A stretch of 20,720 nucleotides of DNA from DP-20 sp964539925 (GTDB lineage Bacteria > Desulfobacterota > Binatia > UBA9968): the NCBI GenBank assembly GCA_964539925.1, contig CAZILB010000061.1:1-20720 (forward strand), written 5' to 3'. Of this stretch, positions 7,666 to 18,569 are shown one piece after another. The notes under the pieces were generated by a model, which worked only from the letters and a program-made list of their open reading frames with translations, did no database searches and was not told the DNA's origin. Position 1 is the first letter of the stretch. Each line of letters begins with the position of its first letter. A program made the position numbers and the translations under genes.

Positions 7666-7692
7666 CTGCTAGCTTTAAATTCCACGTAAACC

Positions 7693-7711
7693 TTGCCAAA
7701 TATTTTGGCAA
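7693..7711. promoter_or_regulatory. Perfect 19-bp dyad TTGCCAAATATTTTGGCAA
   Basis: Two perfect 8-bp arms (7693-7700 and 7704-7711) flank TAT, and TTTT follows on the plus strand. The site is AT-rich compared with its surroundings. It could be a repressor operator or a weak hairpin terminator. It is about 200 bp upstream of DUF309 and about 100 bp downstream of the transporter gene, so its target is unclear. Confidence 0.4.
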
Positions 7712-7759
7712 TTTTGCTATGAAGGAAGCTCGGATATGACCGTGTCTCGCGCAAAGCAT

Positions 7760-7780
7760 GTCCTGAGCGGAGTCGAAGGA
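7760..7780 (-). repeat. REP-like intergenic phrase, inverted relative to the copy at 21-40
   Basis: On the minus strand this reads CCTTCGACTCCGCTCAGGAC, close to CCTTCGCCAAGCTCAGGACA at 21-40. The conserved parts are CCTTCG and GCTCAGGAC. Such phrases are common as dispersed intergenic repeats in GC-rich genomes, from memory. Confidence 0.5.
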
Positions 7781-7909
7781 AGCGCAAAGGACGCCAAGTT
7801 GGATTTCGATAAAAAAGTGAGATGGGCGGGGCCTTTGCGAGCTTAGCGTGCTTGGCGCGATGCGTTTTCTTGAACTTGTTTCATGAAGCGGTCTTCTGAT
7901 TAGTATCGT

Positions 7910-8274
7910 ATGGATGCTCGGCTGCGAGAGGGCATACGTCTATTTAACGAAGCCCGTTATTTCGAATGCCACGAAGTCTGGGAAGCCTTTTACCAGGAGA
8001 CCGACGCGGCGAATAAGCCTTTTCTCGAAGGTTTGATCGGATTGGCGGCGGCCTTCCGCTTGTTTTGCGATTTCGGCGAGGTCAAAGGGCCAGTCAGGAT
8101 GATTTACCAGGCGCTCATTCGCCTGGAAAATTACCCGCCGCGGTTTTTGCAAATCCGCGTCAACGAACTCTCGCGCGCGGCGGAGGCATGGGCCAAGGCC
8201 GCCGAGGCCGCCGGCGGGCGGCCGCCGGCTTCGACCATCCCTAAAATTCAGACGCAGCGTTTCAGTTTTTTTTC

Positions 8275-8278
<4 letters not shown>
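7910..8278 (+). CDS. DUF309 domain-containing protein
   Basis: This is a small 122-residue helical protein. The family signature appears near the N-terminus: GIRLFNEARYFECHEVWE (residues 8-25), with the HEVWE block at 21-25, followed by FLEGLIGLAAAF. The molecular function of DUF309 is unknown; members are compact all-alpha proteins. No membrane segment or signal peptide is visible. The C-terminal 25 residues are low-complexity and variable. The ATG at 7910 gives the full domain although no good Shine-Dalgarno precedes it. Its TGA overlaps the mfd ATG (ATGA at 8275-8278), so the two genes are probably translationally coupled, which places DUF309 in the mfd transcript. No link to repair is shown by this alone. 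Confidence 0.85.
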
Positions 8279-11832
<3,554 letters not shown>

Positions 11833-12152
11833 GGGGCCCCCTCGCAACGGTTTCTACAGAACCTACTCGGGCCGTCGGGGTTAAAGGACCGATTCCCCGA
11901 GTAGCGACTTTCTGAAGTCGCGTATCGAGGGGTCTTTTTCTTATTGGCGCAATTCGCGAACGTAGGCCGTTTCCATTTCGGTGTCCGAATGGCCAGAAAA
12001 TTTGCAATCGTAAGAGCGAATCGCCAATCTTTTCGTGGGTCTGCCTTGTGTGGGATTTCCAGAAGCGAGGTTGGCATTCAGCACCGAGTATGGTAGCGTT
12101 TGCGAAAATTCGACGCTCTTCTCCGCGGCGAGAGCCATTCAAGGTGAGGCAA
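11833..12152. other. Intergenic region mfd / surA, no gene
   Basis: This 320-base stretch lacks convincing coding sequence. Its first third holds a palindromic element with a T-rich tail (see the terminator entry). The remaining part should carry the surA promoter, but no well-spaced -35/-10 pair was found. The strong Shine-Dalgarno AAGGTGAGG at 12141-12149 ends the region and fixes the surA start. Confidence 0.7.
11895..11943 (+). terminator. Imperfect palindrome with T-rich tail, candidate mfd terminator and REP-like element
   Basis: The stem pairs CCCC (11895-11898) with GGGG (11929-11932) at the base, and GCGACTT (11904-11910) with AAGTCGC (11915-11921) at the tip across the loop TCTG. 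Internal bulges lie between, and TCTTTTTCTT follows at 11933-11942. It starts 62 bases after the mfd stop. The arm wording (CCCCGAGTAGCG / CGTATCGAGGGG) resembles a palindrome family that recurs in intergenic DNA of various bacteria, from memory. Both roles may apply. Confidence 0.55.
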
Positions 12153-13436
12153 ATGATTAAAACCAGCCTCTTTGTTTTCCTACTGTTTCTGCTTCCCCAT
12201 GCGGCCCAGGCAAAGTTGGTCGACCAGCTGATCGTCGTCATCAACGGCGAGCCCTATACACTGTCGAATTTGAACCACTTTGCCACAAGCAAGATGAACC
12301 GCAGTTTTCCCAGCGGCGACTTGAGTCAACTCAACGCCACGGACCGGGAGGTTCTTGAGGGGTTTATCACCGAGAAGCTGCTCAACGCCGAAGCGCGCGA
12401 GGCCGGCATCCTCATCACGGACGACGAGGTGAACCGCTATATCGAGCAGGTCAAAAAAAATAACCGCCTGTCCGACGACGACCTGAGAACCGTGCTCACC
12501 CGCGAAGGGCAAACGCTGGCAAGCTACAGAACTTCGATCAAAGCCGAGATGGAAAAGAGCGAGGTCATCAACCACCAAGTCAGACGGCGGGTGAATATTA
12601 CCGATGAAGACGTCGAGCGCTATTACAAACTCAACGGAGTGAAATTTCGCAGCAATGAGCGCGCCCGCATCAGTCATATACTGCTGGCGCTTGCCGAAGA
12701 TGCCCCGCCGGACCGAATCAAGAGCGTGACGGCGCGCGGGCAGGATCTCCACCGGCGGATCGCCGCAGGAGAAGATTTCGCCGCATTGGCGCGGCAGTAT
12801 TCCGAGGGCGCGGGACGCGAGCAGGGGGGAGAAATCGGCTGGATCAAACGGGGAACGTTGGTCGCCGGAATCGAAGATCTGGCGTTTGAGAAGTTGTCGG
12901 TGGGCCAGGTGAGCGGGCCGGTTCGTACCAGCATGGGCGTCCATCTCGTCAAGCTCGAAGCGCGCGAGGCGGGCACGCAGCTGCCGCTCAGCACCGTGGC
13001 GCCGCGCATCAAGGAAGATCTGACGAACAGGGCGCTCGAAGAACGCTTTGACAGGTGGCTCAAGACCGATTTGCGCCGCAAACATCGCGTTGACGTAAGA
13101 CTCGCCGGGGTGGTTTTCAAACCGGAGGACTCGATAGACGGCACCGTCGATACCTTGATGGCAAAGTCGATGCGATCGACGCGTCGCGAAAACCGGTCTA
13201 TTCTGAGCTATCTCAATCCTTTCTCCTATATCGTCAAAGAAACGCCGTTCGAAGACGACGATCCTTCCAGCCCCGAGTTCGGAAAGAGCGTGGTGAGCGT
13301 ATTTGGCGTGCCGCTGTTTACGACCGACAGCGCCGAGGACGTTCCCGACGTTCTCGCGCCTCCGGCGAAAGAGGAAAAGGGCGCCTTTTCCACCATCGTC
13401 GATACGCTCAATCCTTTTTCGTCGAAAAAGCCCTGA
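12153..13436 (+). CDS. surA: SurA-like periplasmic chaperone / PpiC-type peptidyl-prolyl isomerase
   Basis: This 427-residue exported foldase begins with a signal peptide (positive MIKT, hydrophobic core, HAAQA cleavage near residue 20). It then has a SurA-N-like helical chaperone region (about 22-165) and a single parvulin domain (about 170-270). Parvulin motifs are RISHILL, EDFAALARQYSEG, GGEIGWIKRG and MGVHLVKLE. E. coli SurA carries two parvulin domains; here there is one. An unusual tail of about 110 residues follows, ending with a repeat of LNPFS (354-358 and 419-423). The start at 12153 is chosen over an earlier in-frame ATG at 12048 because AAGGTGAGG sits directly upstream and a clean signal peptide follows. 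It lies in a run with pdxA, as in Geobacter-type genomes. The client outer-membrane proteins are unknown. Confidence 0.88.
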   Translation: MIKTSLFVFLLFLLPHAAQAKLVDQLIVVINGEPYTLSNLNHFATSKMNRSFPSGDLSQLNATDREVLEGFITEKLLNAEAREAGILITDDEVNRYIEQVKKNNRLSDDDLRTVLTREGQTLASYRTSIKAEMEKSEVINHQVRRRVNITDEDVERYYKLNGVKFRSNERARISHILLALAEDAPPDRIKSVTARGQDLHRRIAAGEDFAALARQYSEGAGREQGGEIGWIKRGTLVAGIEDLAFEKLSVGQVSGPVRTSMGVHLVKLEAREAGTQLPLSTVAPRIKEDLTNRALEERFDRWLKTDLRRKHRVDVRLAGVVFKPEDSIDGTVDTLMAKSMRSTRRENRSILSYLNPFSYIVKETPFEDDDPSSPEFGKSVVSVFGVPLFTTDSAEDVPDVLAPPAKEEKGAFSTIVDTLNPFSSKKP

Positions 13437-13503
13437 GTTTCGGCCTAAAACCGGGCAAGCGGAAATTATAGGCGAGAGCTCTCTGCGCGACGTTTCCCGA
13501 TCT

Positions 13504-14529
13504 ATGTCGAACAAACCGATTGTCGCCGTCACCATGGGCGACCCTGCCGGCATCGGTCCCGAGGTGGTGCTCAAGGCGCTGCGAGATCCAAAGATCAAAA
13601 AGTTCGCACGACCCTTGGTTCTCGGCGATTGGGAGGTGCTGCTGCGGACCCGCGGTCACAGGAAAAATTATCCCGAGCTGATTCGCTGGCTACCGGGGCA
13701 GCCGCTCCTGCCCATGCTCAACCACCCGCAGGCGTTCGTCGTCTGTTCTTTGTCGGCCTTATCGGCGCGGGATTCTCGTCCCGGCGTGCCGTCCCGGGCG
13801 GGCGGCCACGGCGCTTACCGTTATATCCGTGTCGCTGCCAAGCTCGCGCTGTCGAAGGTCGCCGACGCCATCGCCACGGCGCCCATCAGCAAAAGCATCC
13901 TCATCGATGCCGGCTACAATTATCCCGGCCATACGGAGCTGCTGGCCGAGTTGAGCTGCACCCGCGAGTGCCGCATGATGTTGATCGGCGAGAAACTGCG
14001 CGTGGTGCCGGTGACGGGGCATATCGCGTTGGCCAAGGTGGCGCGCAGTCTCACGCGCGAGAACATCAGGATCACGCTGGAGCTGGCGCATCGCAGCCTC
14101 AGAGCGGATTTCGCCATCGCGCGGCCGCGCATCGCCGTGGCGGCGCTCAATCCGCACGCCGGCGAAGAGGGTGTCTTTGGCGACGAGGAAATTGAAGTCA
14201 TCGCGCCGGCAGTGCGTGCGGCGCAGAAGCGGCGCTTGCCGGTGTACGGCCCTTATCCGGCGGATAGTTTGTTTCATCACGCCGCCCGCGGCGCCTACGA
14301 CGCCGTCGTGTGCATGTATCACGATCAAGGGTTGATTCCGCTGAAGCTGCATCATTTCTTCGGCGGCGTCGCTTTGACTCTCGGCCCCCCTTTCATCCGC
14401 ACATCGGTGGATCACGGCACCGCCTACGATATCGCCGGCAAGGACAAGGCCGACGAGGCCAGCATGAAAGAAGCGATTATTCTGGCGGCGCGACTGGCGC
14501 GCCGCCGCGTCGGGCGGAGACCTTCATGA
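13504..14529 (+). CDS. pdxA: 4-hydroxythreonine-4-phosphate dehydrogenase PdxA
   Basis: This 341-residue enzyme oxidises 4-phosphohydroxy-L-threonine, giving the precursor that PdxJ condenses to pyridoxine 5'-phosphate. The N-terminal signature MGDPAGIGPEV is at residues 11-21. The substrate-binding His is H143 in PGHTE, and the three metal-ligand histidines are H173 (TGHIAL), H218 (NPHAGE) and H273 (MYHDQG). FIRTSVDHGTA follows, as in the family. The spacing of these residues equals that of E. coli PdxA shifted by seven. The start at ATG 13504 is chosen over an upstream in-frame ATG at 13303 inside surA because the family begins just before K.I.V.MGDPAG. The Shine-Dalgarno is weak. The gene overlaps the next by ATGA. 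The 67-bp gap to surA suggests co-transcription. Confidence 0.94.
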   Translation: MSNKPIVAVTMGDPAGIGPEVVLKALRDPKIKKFARPLVLGDWEVLLRTRGHRKNYPELIRWLPGQPLLPMLNHPQAFVVCSLSALSARDSRPGVPSRAGGHGAYRYIRVAAKLALSKVADAIATAPISKSILIDAGYNYPGHTELLAELSCTRECRMMLIGEKLRVVPVTGHIALAKVARSLTRENIRITLELAHRSLRADFAIARPRIAVAALNPHAGEEGVFGDEEIEVIAPAVRAAQKRRLPVYGPYPADSLFHHAARGAYDAVVCMYHDQGLIPLKLHHFFGGVALTLGPPFIRTSVDHGTAYDIAGKDKADEASMKEAIILAARLARRRVGRRPS

Positions 14530-15881
14530 ACCCGGCGATCTTTCGCGAGTACGACATCCGCGGTTTGGCGGAAAAGGATTTCGACAAAGACTTTGCCTTG
14601 CTCCTGGGCAAGGTGCATGGCACGCTGATCGCCGAAAGAGGCGGCAGAAGGGCAGCCGTGGGCCGAGATTGCCGCAGCACTTCGGATGCTTACGCCGAGG
14701 CGGTGATCGCCGGCCTGGTCTCGGCCGGGCTTCGGGTCTATGACATCGGTGTTTGCCCGACGCCGCTCATGTATTTTGCGCTGTTTCATCTCGACTTGGA
14801 TGGCGGCATTCAGGTCACCGCGAGCCATAATCCCTCGGAATACAACGGTTTCAAGATCTGCCTCGGCAGGGACACGATCTACGGCGAGCAGATCCAGGAA
14901 ATTCGCGCTCGGATGGAGCGAAGCCGCTTTCGTGAAAAATCGGGCGGCACAATTGAGCGCTACGATATCGTCGGGCCGTATAGCGAGCGCTTGCTCGCCG
15001 ACGTGCGCCAGTTGGCACGGCCGCTCAAAGTCGTGGTCGATGGCGGCAGCGGCGTGGGCGGGCCGGTGGCCCCGCCGATTTTTCGGCTGCTCGGCTGCCA
15101 GGTCTGGGAAATTGCCTGCACCCCGGACCCGACATTTCCTTTTCATCATCCCGACCCTACGCTGCCGGACAACCTGGAGATGTTGATCGACCGGGTCAGG
15201 AGAGAAAAAGCCGACGTTGGGATCGCTTACGACGGCGACGCCGATCGGATCGGCGCGGTGGATGAAACCGGCAAGATCCTCTGGGGCGACGAGTTGCTGG
15301 TGCTGTTTGCGCGCGATGTGCTGAAGCGAAATCCCGGGGCGACGATCATCTCGGAGGTCAAATGCTCGCAACGTCTTTATGACGACATTGAGAAAAATGG
15401 CGGCAAAGCGATCATGTGGAAGGCGGGCCACTCATTGCTCAAGGCCAAGATGAAGGAAACCGGCGCGCTGCTCGCCGGCGAGATGAGCGGCCATATGTTT
15501 TTCAAGGAGCGTTACTTCGGTTACGACGACGCCGTTTATGCCTCGCTCCGGTTGCTGGAAATCCTGGCGAAATCGGGAAAAGCGCTGTCGAGTTTGTTAG
15601 CCGACCTGCCGCCGAGCGTATCGACTCCCGAGATCCGCGTCGATTGCCCGGACGATAAAAAATTCATCATCGCGCAGCGGGCGACCGAGTATTTTCGCCG
15701 CCACTATGAGGTCATCGATGTGGACGGCGTGCGCGTCAAGTTTCCCGAGGGCTGGGGGTTGATTCGCGCTTCCAACACCCAACCCGCGCTGGTGCTTCGG
15801 TTCGAAGCCCGCTCGCAAGACAAATTGAACGAATATCGCAGGCTCATCGAAGAGAAACTCAAGGAATACGAGCGCCCGTAG
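14526..15881 (+). CDS. Phosphomannomutase / phosphoglucomutase (alpha-D-phosphohexomutase)
   Basis: This 451-residue cytoplasmic enzyme interconverts hexose 6- and 1-phosphates for sugar-nucleotide, LPS or exopolysaccharide synthesis. All four active-site loops are present: the phosphoserine loop TASHNPSEYNG (Ser100), metal loop DGDADRIG (236-243), sugar-binding loop GEMSGHMFF (318-326) and phosphate-binding loop RASNTQPALV (414-423). GEMSGH is the pattern of PMM/PGM (AlgC/ManB) enzymes with dual specificity rather than glucosamine mutase. ATG 14526 overlaps the pdxA stop (ATGA) and has GGAG upstream within pdxA, implying coupling. An upstream in-frame ATG at 14310 lies deep inside pdxA and was not used. 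It is followed eight bases later by uvrA. Confidence 0.93.
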   Translation: MNPAIFREYDIRGLAEKDFDKDFALLLGKVHGTLIAERGGRRAAVGRDCRSTSDAYAEAVIAGLVSAGLRVYDIGVCPTPLMYFALFHLDLDGGIQVTASHNPSEYNGFKICLGRDTIYGEQIQEIRARMERSRFREKSGGTIERYDIVGPYSERLLADVRQLARPLKVVVDGGSGVGGPVAPPIFRLLGCQVWEIACTPDPTFPFHHPDPTLPDNLEMLIDRVRREKADVGIAYDGDADRIGAVDETGKILWGDELLVLFARDVLKRNPGATIISEVKCSQRLYDDIEKNGGKAIMWKAGHSLLKAKMKETGALLAGEMSGHMFFKERYFGYDDAVYASLRLLEILAKSGKALSSLLADLPPSVSTPEIRVDCPDDKKFIIAQRATEYFRRHYEVIDVDGVRVKFPEGWGLIRASNTQPALVLRFEARSQDKLNEYRRLIEEKLKEYERP

Positions 15882-15889
15882 GGCCGGCA

Positions 15890-18430
15890 ATGGCGGGGAA
15901 GATCGTCGTCAAAGGCGCGCGGGTTCATAATCTCAAGAATATCGACCTGGAAATCCCGCGTAACCGGCTGGTGGTCGTCACCGGCGTCTCGGGCTCGGGA
16001 AAATCTTCTTTGGCGTTCGATACCCTGTACGCCGAAGGCCAGCGGCGTTATCTCGAATCTCTCGCCGCCGACGCGCGGCAGGTGCTCCAGCAAATGGAGC
16101 GGCCCGACGTCGATAGCATCGACGGGCTTTCGCCGGCCGTCGCCATCGAACAGAAGGCCGGCCTTGCCAATCCTCGCTCTACCGTCGGCACGATCACCGA
16201 TGTTTATGATTACTTGAGACTGCTTTTTGCTCGCGTCGGCCAATTGACTTGTGCTCAATGCAGCCGCGAAATCACCTCCCACACCGTCGAACAGGTGGCC
16301 GATCAACTGCTCGCCCTGCCGGGGGAGAGCCGAGCTCTGCTTCTCGCCCCGCTGGGGAGGGCGCCCGCAGCCGAGATGAACGCAAGGCTGCAGGAATTGT
16401 CAAGACAGGGGTTTACCCGCTTGCGGATCGATGGCGTCCTGTGTGAGCTAAACGAAGTATTAAGCCTCTCGGCGCAGGGCTGTGTCGATGTCGACCTGCT
16501 GATCGACCGGCTCGCCATCCGCCCTGGCATCGAGCGGCGACTGGCGGATTCAGTGCAAACGGCTTTCCATTGGGGTGGCGGTGTGATCAAGGTAGAGATC
16601 GCCGCCACTGCGGACGACCTCGGCCGAGAACTGGTCTTCAGCGAGAAATCAGTCTGCGTTCATTGCGGCGCGCCGCCGCCGGAGATTACACCGAGCCTGC
16701 TCTCCTTCAATAGCCCGCGCGGCGCTTGTCCCGCCTGTGACGGAACGGGGGTTGCGCGCACGCCAGGAAGGCGGAACAGGCGGAGCGAGTCTTGCGGAGA
16801 CGAAATCTGCGCGGCGTGCGCCGGCAGCCGGCTGCGCAAGGAAAGTCTCAGCTTGAAGATCGGCGGCAGGAATATCGCCGAAATCGCTTCCTGGCCGATT
16901 TCGCAAACAGCCGAATTTTTTGCCGAACTCGCGCTTCCCGGAGACCGGCTGGCGGTGGGCCGAAAGATTATCGGCGAGATCGCCGGCCGGCTTTCTTCCA
17001 TGGCGCAGTTGGGGCTCGACTACCTGAGCCTCGACCGCTCGTCCGCCTCGCTTTCCGGCGGCGAAGCTCAGCGAGTGCGGCTGGCATCGCTTATCGGGTC
17101 GCGTTTGGCCGGCGTGCTTTACATCTTCGATGAGCCGAGCATCGGCTTGCACCAAAGGGACAACGCGCAACTGGTCGCGCTCTTGCAGCAACTGCGCGAT
17201 GCGGGAAACTCAATCATCGTCGTGGAACATGATCCGGAAACGATTCTGGCGGCGGATTATCTGATCGATATGGGCCCGGGGGCCGGCGCTCAGGGCGGCG
17301 AAGTGGTGGCGCAGGGAACACCGGCAGAAGTCATGGGAAACAGCCGGTCATTGACCGGCAAATACTTGTCCGGCAGGGCGCAAATCGCGCTGCCTGGCCA
17401 ACGCCGGAAAGGCCGCGGCGGCGCCTTAAGGATCGCTCATGCGCGCACGCGCAACTTGAAGAACATTACGGTCGAGTTTCCCCTCGGTGCGATGACCTGC
17501 GTGACCGGGGTGTCCGGCGCTGGCAAGAGCACATTGGTGATGGAAATACTCTATAACGGCGTTGCCCAATCCATAAAGAAGACCAGGACGCCGACCCCCA
17601 TACTTGCCGAGATCAGCGGGTGGAAAAACTTCGACCGTGTGATCGGTATCGATCAGGCGCCGATTGGCCGCACGCCGCGGTCCAATCCGGCGACCTATAC
17701 CGGACTTTACGACCATCTGCGGGAGCTTTTCGCGCAGCTTCCGGCGGCGCGCGTGCGCGGCTTCGGCCCCGAACGTTTCTCTTTTAACGTCGCCGGCGGT
17801 CGTTGCGAGGCCTGCGGCGGTGAGGGCGCGGTTCGTGTCGCGATGCATTTCCTGCCCGATATGTTCGTGACTTGCACGGTCTGCAAAGGGCGGCGCTATA
17901 ACCGCGAAACCCTGGAAGTTAAATTCAAGGGACTCAACATCGCGGAGGTATTGGACTTGACCGCCAAGCAAGCGCTTGAGCTGCTCAGCGCCATTGCGCC
18001 GATCTACGATCGCTTGCGCACCCTCCATGAGGTCGGATTGGGCTATCTCAAACTGGGCCAGCCGGCACCGACGCTGTCGGGCGGCGAGGCGCAGCGCGTG
18101 AAGCTGGCGCGGGAGCTGGCGCGAAAGTCCGCCGGCAGATCGCTTTATATTCTCGACGAGCCCACCACCGGCCTCCATTTCGACGACGTCAAGAAACTCG
18201 TGGAGCTGCTCAACCGTCTAACCGATATGGGCAACACTGTGGTTGTCATTGAACATAATCTTGATGTGATCAAGCTCGCCGACCACGTCATAGACTTGGG
18301 GCCGGAAGGGGGCGCCAGGGGGGGCGAAGTGGTGGCCCAGGGGACGCCCGAGGCGATCGCCGCAACTGTCGATTCGGCAACCGGACAATACCTAAAACGG
18401 GCTATCGAGCTTTCTGCGAGCGCCGATTGA
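15890..18430 (+). CDS. uvrA: Excinuclease ABC subunit UvrA, short form lacking most of the insertion domain
   Basis: This 846-residue UvrA is the damage-sensing ATPase that loads UvrB in nucleotide excision repair. Half I has Walker A GVSGSGKSS (32-40), UvrB-binding region (about 120-245), zinc-module cysteines C256/C259 and C280/C283, signature LSGGEAQR (388-395) and Walker B YIFDEPS. Half II has GVSGAGKST (540-548), zinc-module cysteines C639/C642 and C662/C665, LSGGEAQR (729-736) and YILDEPTTGLH. E. coli UvrA has 940 residues. Here only about 19 residues, Arg/Ser-rich, lie between CPACDGTG and CAACAGSRLR, where E. coli has about 118. The insertion domain is therefore almost gone, unlike UvrA2 forms, which lack the UvrB-binding domain. 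Catalytic motifs are intact, so it should be functional. It lies 8 bp after the mutase gene; the Shine-Dalgarno is unclear. Confidence 0.95.
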   Translation: MAGKIVVKGARVHNLKNIDLEIPRNRLVVVTGVSGSGKSSLAFDTLYAEGQRRYLESLAADARQVLQQMERPDVDSIDGLSPAVAIEQKAGLANPRSTVGTITDVYDYLRLLFARVGQLTCAQCSREITSHTVEQVADQLLALPGESRALLLAPLGRAPAAEMNARLQELSRQGFTRLRIDGVLCELNEVLSLSAQGCVDVDLLIDRLAIRPGIERRLADSVQTAFHWGGGVIKVEIAATADDLGRELVFSEKSVCVHCGAPPPEITPSLLSFNSPRGACPACDGTGVARTPGRRNRRSESCGDEICAACAGSRLRKESLSLKIGGRNIAEIASWPISQTAEFFAELALPGDRLAVGRKIIGEIAGRLSSMAQLGLDYLSLDRSSASLSGGEAQRVRLASLIGSRLAGVLYIFDEPSIGLHQRDNAQLVALLQQLRDAGNSIIVVEHDPETILAADYLIDMGPGAGAQGGEVVAQGTPAEVMGNSRSLTGKYLSGRAQIALPGQRRKGRGGALRIAHARTRNLKNITVEFPLGAMTCVTGVSGAGKSTLVMEILYNGVAQSIKKTRTPTPILAEISGWKNFDRVIGIDQAPIGRTPRSNPATYTGLYDHLRELFAQLPAARVRGFGPERFSFNVAGGRCEACGGEGAVRVAMHFLPDMFVTCTVCKGRRYNRETLEVKFKGLNIAEVLDLTAKQALELLSAIAPIYDRLRTLHEVGLGYLKLGQPAPTLSGGEAQRVKLARELARKSAGRSLYILDEPTTGLHFDDVKKLVELLNRLTDMGNTVVVIEHNLDVIKLADHVIDLGPEGGARGGEVVAQGTPEAIAATVDSATGQYLKRAIELSASAD

Positions 18431-18490
18431 AGCATCCTGCTGGACAAAAAAACACGAAACTTCAAATAGATAAGCTATTTCCATTGCAGG

Positions 18491-18519
18491 TTGACTCGGG
18501 CGGCCGATTTGGTTAAATA
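18491..18519 (+). promoter_or_regulatory. Predicted sigma-70-type promoter of the iscS-iscA-sufB operon
   Basis: TTGACT at 18491-18496 is a good -35. TAAATA at 18514-18519 is an acceptable -10 with 17-bp spacing. Transcription would start near 18526, giving a leader of about 44 bases. The stretch from 18440 to 18540 is clearly AT-rich compared with its coding surroundings, as expected for a promoter. Confidence 0.55.
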
Positions 18520-18523
18520 AAAT

Positions 18524-18540
18524 CAGACTGAATTAGTCTG
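18524..18540. promoter_or_regulatory. Rrf2/IscR type-1-like operator at the iscS transcription start
   Basis: CAGACTGAATTAGTCTG is a perfect inverted repeat with 6-bp arms. Its centre, GACTGAATTAGTC (18526-18538), matches all 13 positions of the IscR type-1 core GACTRWWWYAGTC. The outer flanks match only partly. It lies just downstream of the predicted -10 and would overlap the transcription start, a position suited to repression by [2Fe-2S]-IscR or a related Rrf2 regulator. No regulator gene is present next to it in this window. Confidence 0.65.
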
Positions 18541-18569
18541 GAATTGATGCCAGGCCAGGCCAGTATGTT

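Larger units (their letters stand above)
7596..7909. other. Intergenic region MFS / DUF309, no gene, repeat-rich
   Basis: This 314-base spacer has no credible coding frame. It holds two inverted repeats (7622-7665 and 7693-7711), a REP-like phrase (7760-7780) and mirrored phrases CGCAAAGG at 7783-7790 and CCTTTGCG at 7832-7839. CGCCAAG at 7792-7798 and CTTGGCG at 7851-7857 form a second mirrored pair. A TTGAAC at 7870-7875 has no correctly spaced -10, so no promoter is called for the DUF309-mfd genes. Confidence 0.65.

Noticed and set aside
7783..7857. Mirrored phrases CGCAAAGG...CCTTTGCG and CGCCAAG...CTTGGCG as a CRISPR-like or riboswitch element
   Set aside because: The copies are few, the order does not allow one nested stem, and there are no regular spacers. 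It fits a dispersed intergenic repeat phrase instead.
12048..12152. Earlier in-frame ATG extending SurA by 35 residues
   Set aside because: The extension would bury the signal peptide. AAGGTGAGG directly before 12153 supports the later start.
13303..13503. Upstream in-frame start for pdxA inside surA
   Set aside because: The family N-terminus begins at 13504, and the added residues are an out-of-frame reading of surA.
12180..13598. 472-codon minus-strand open frame opposite surA
   Set aside because: No recognisable domain is present. The plus strand has a signal peptide, parvulin motifs and a strong ribosome site.
14310..14525. Upstream in-frame start for the phosphomannomutase inside pdxA
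   Set aside because: ATG 14526 has GGAG upstream, overlaps the pdxA stop as ATGA and gives the normal N-terminus FREYDIRG.
18464..18480. AT-rich dyad AAATAG-ATAAG-CTATTT between uvrA and iscS
   Set aside because: The 6-bp arms are AT-only apart from one pair, lack a T-run and match no operator I know. It is too weak to call as terminator or regulatory site.
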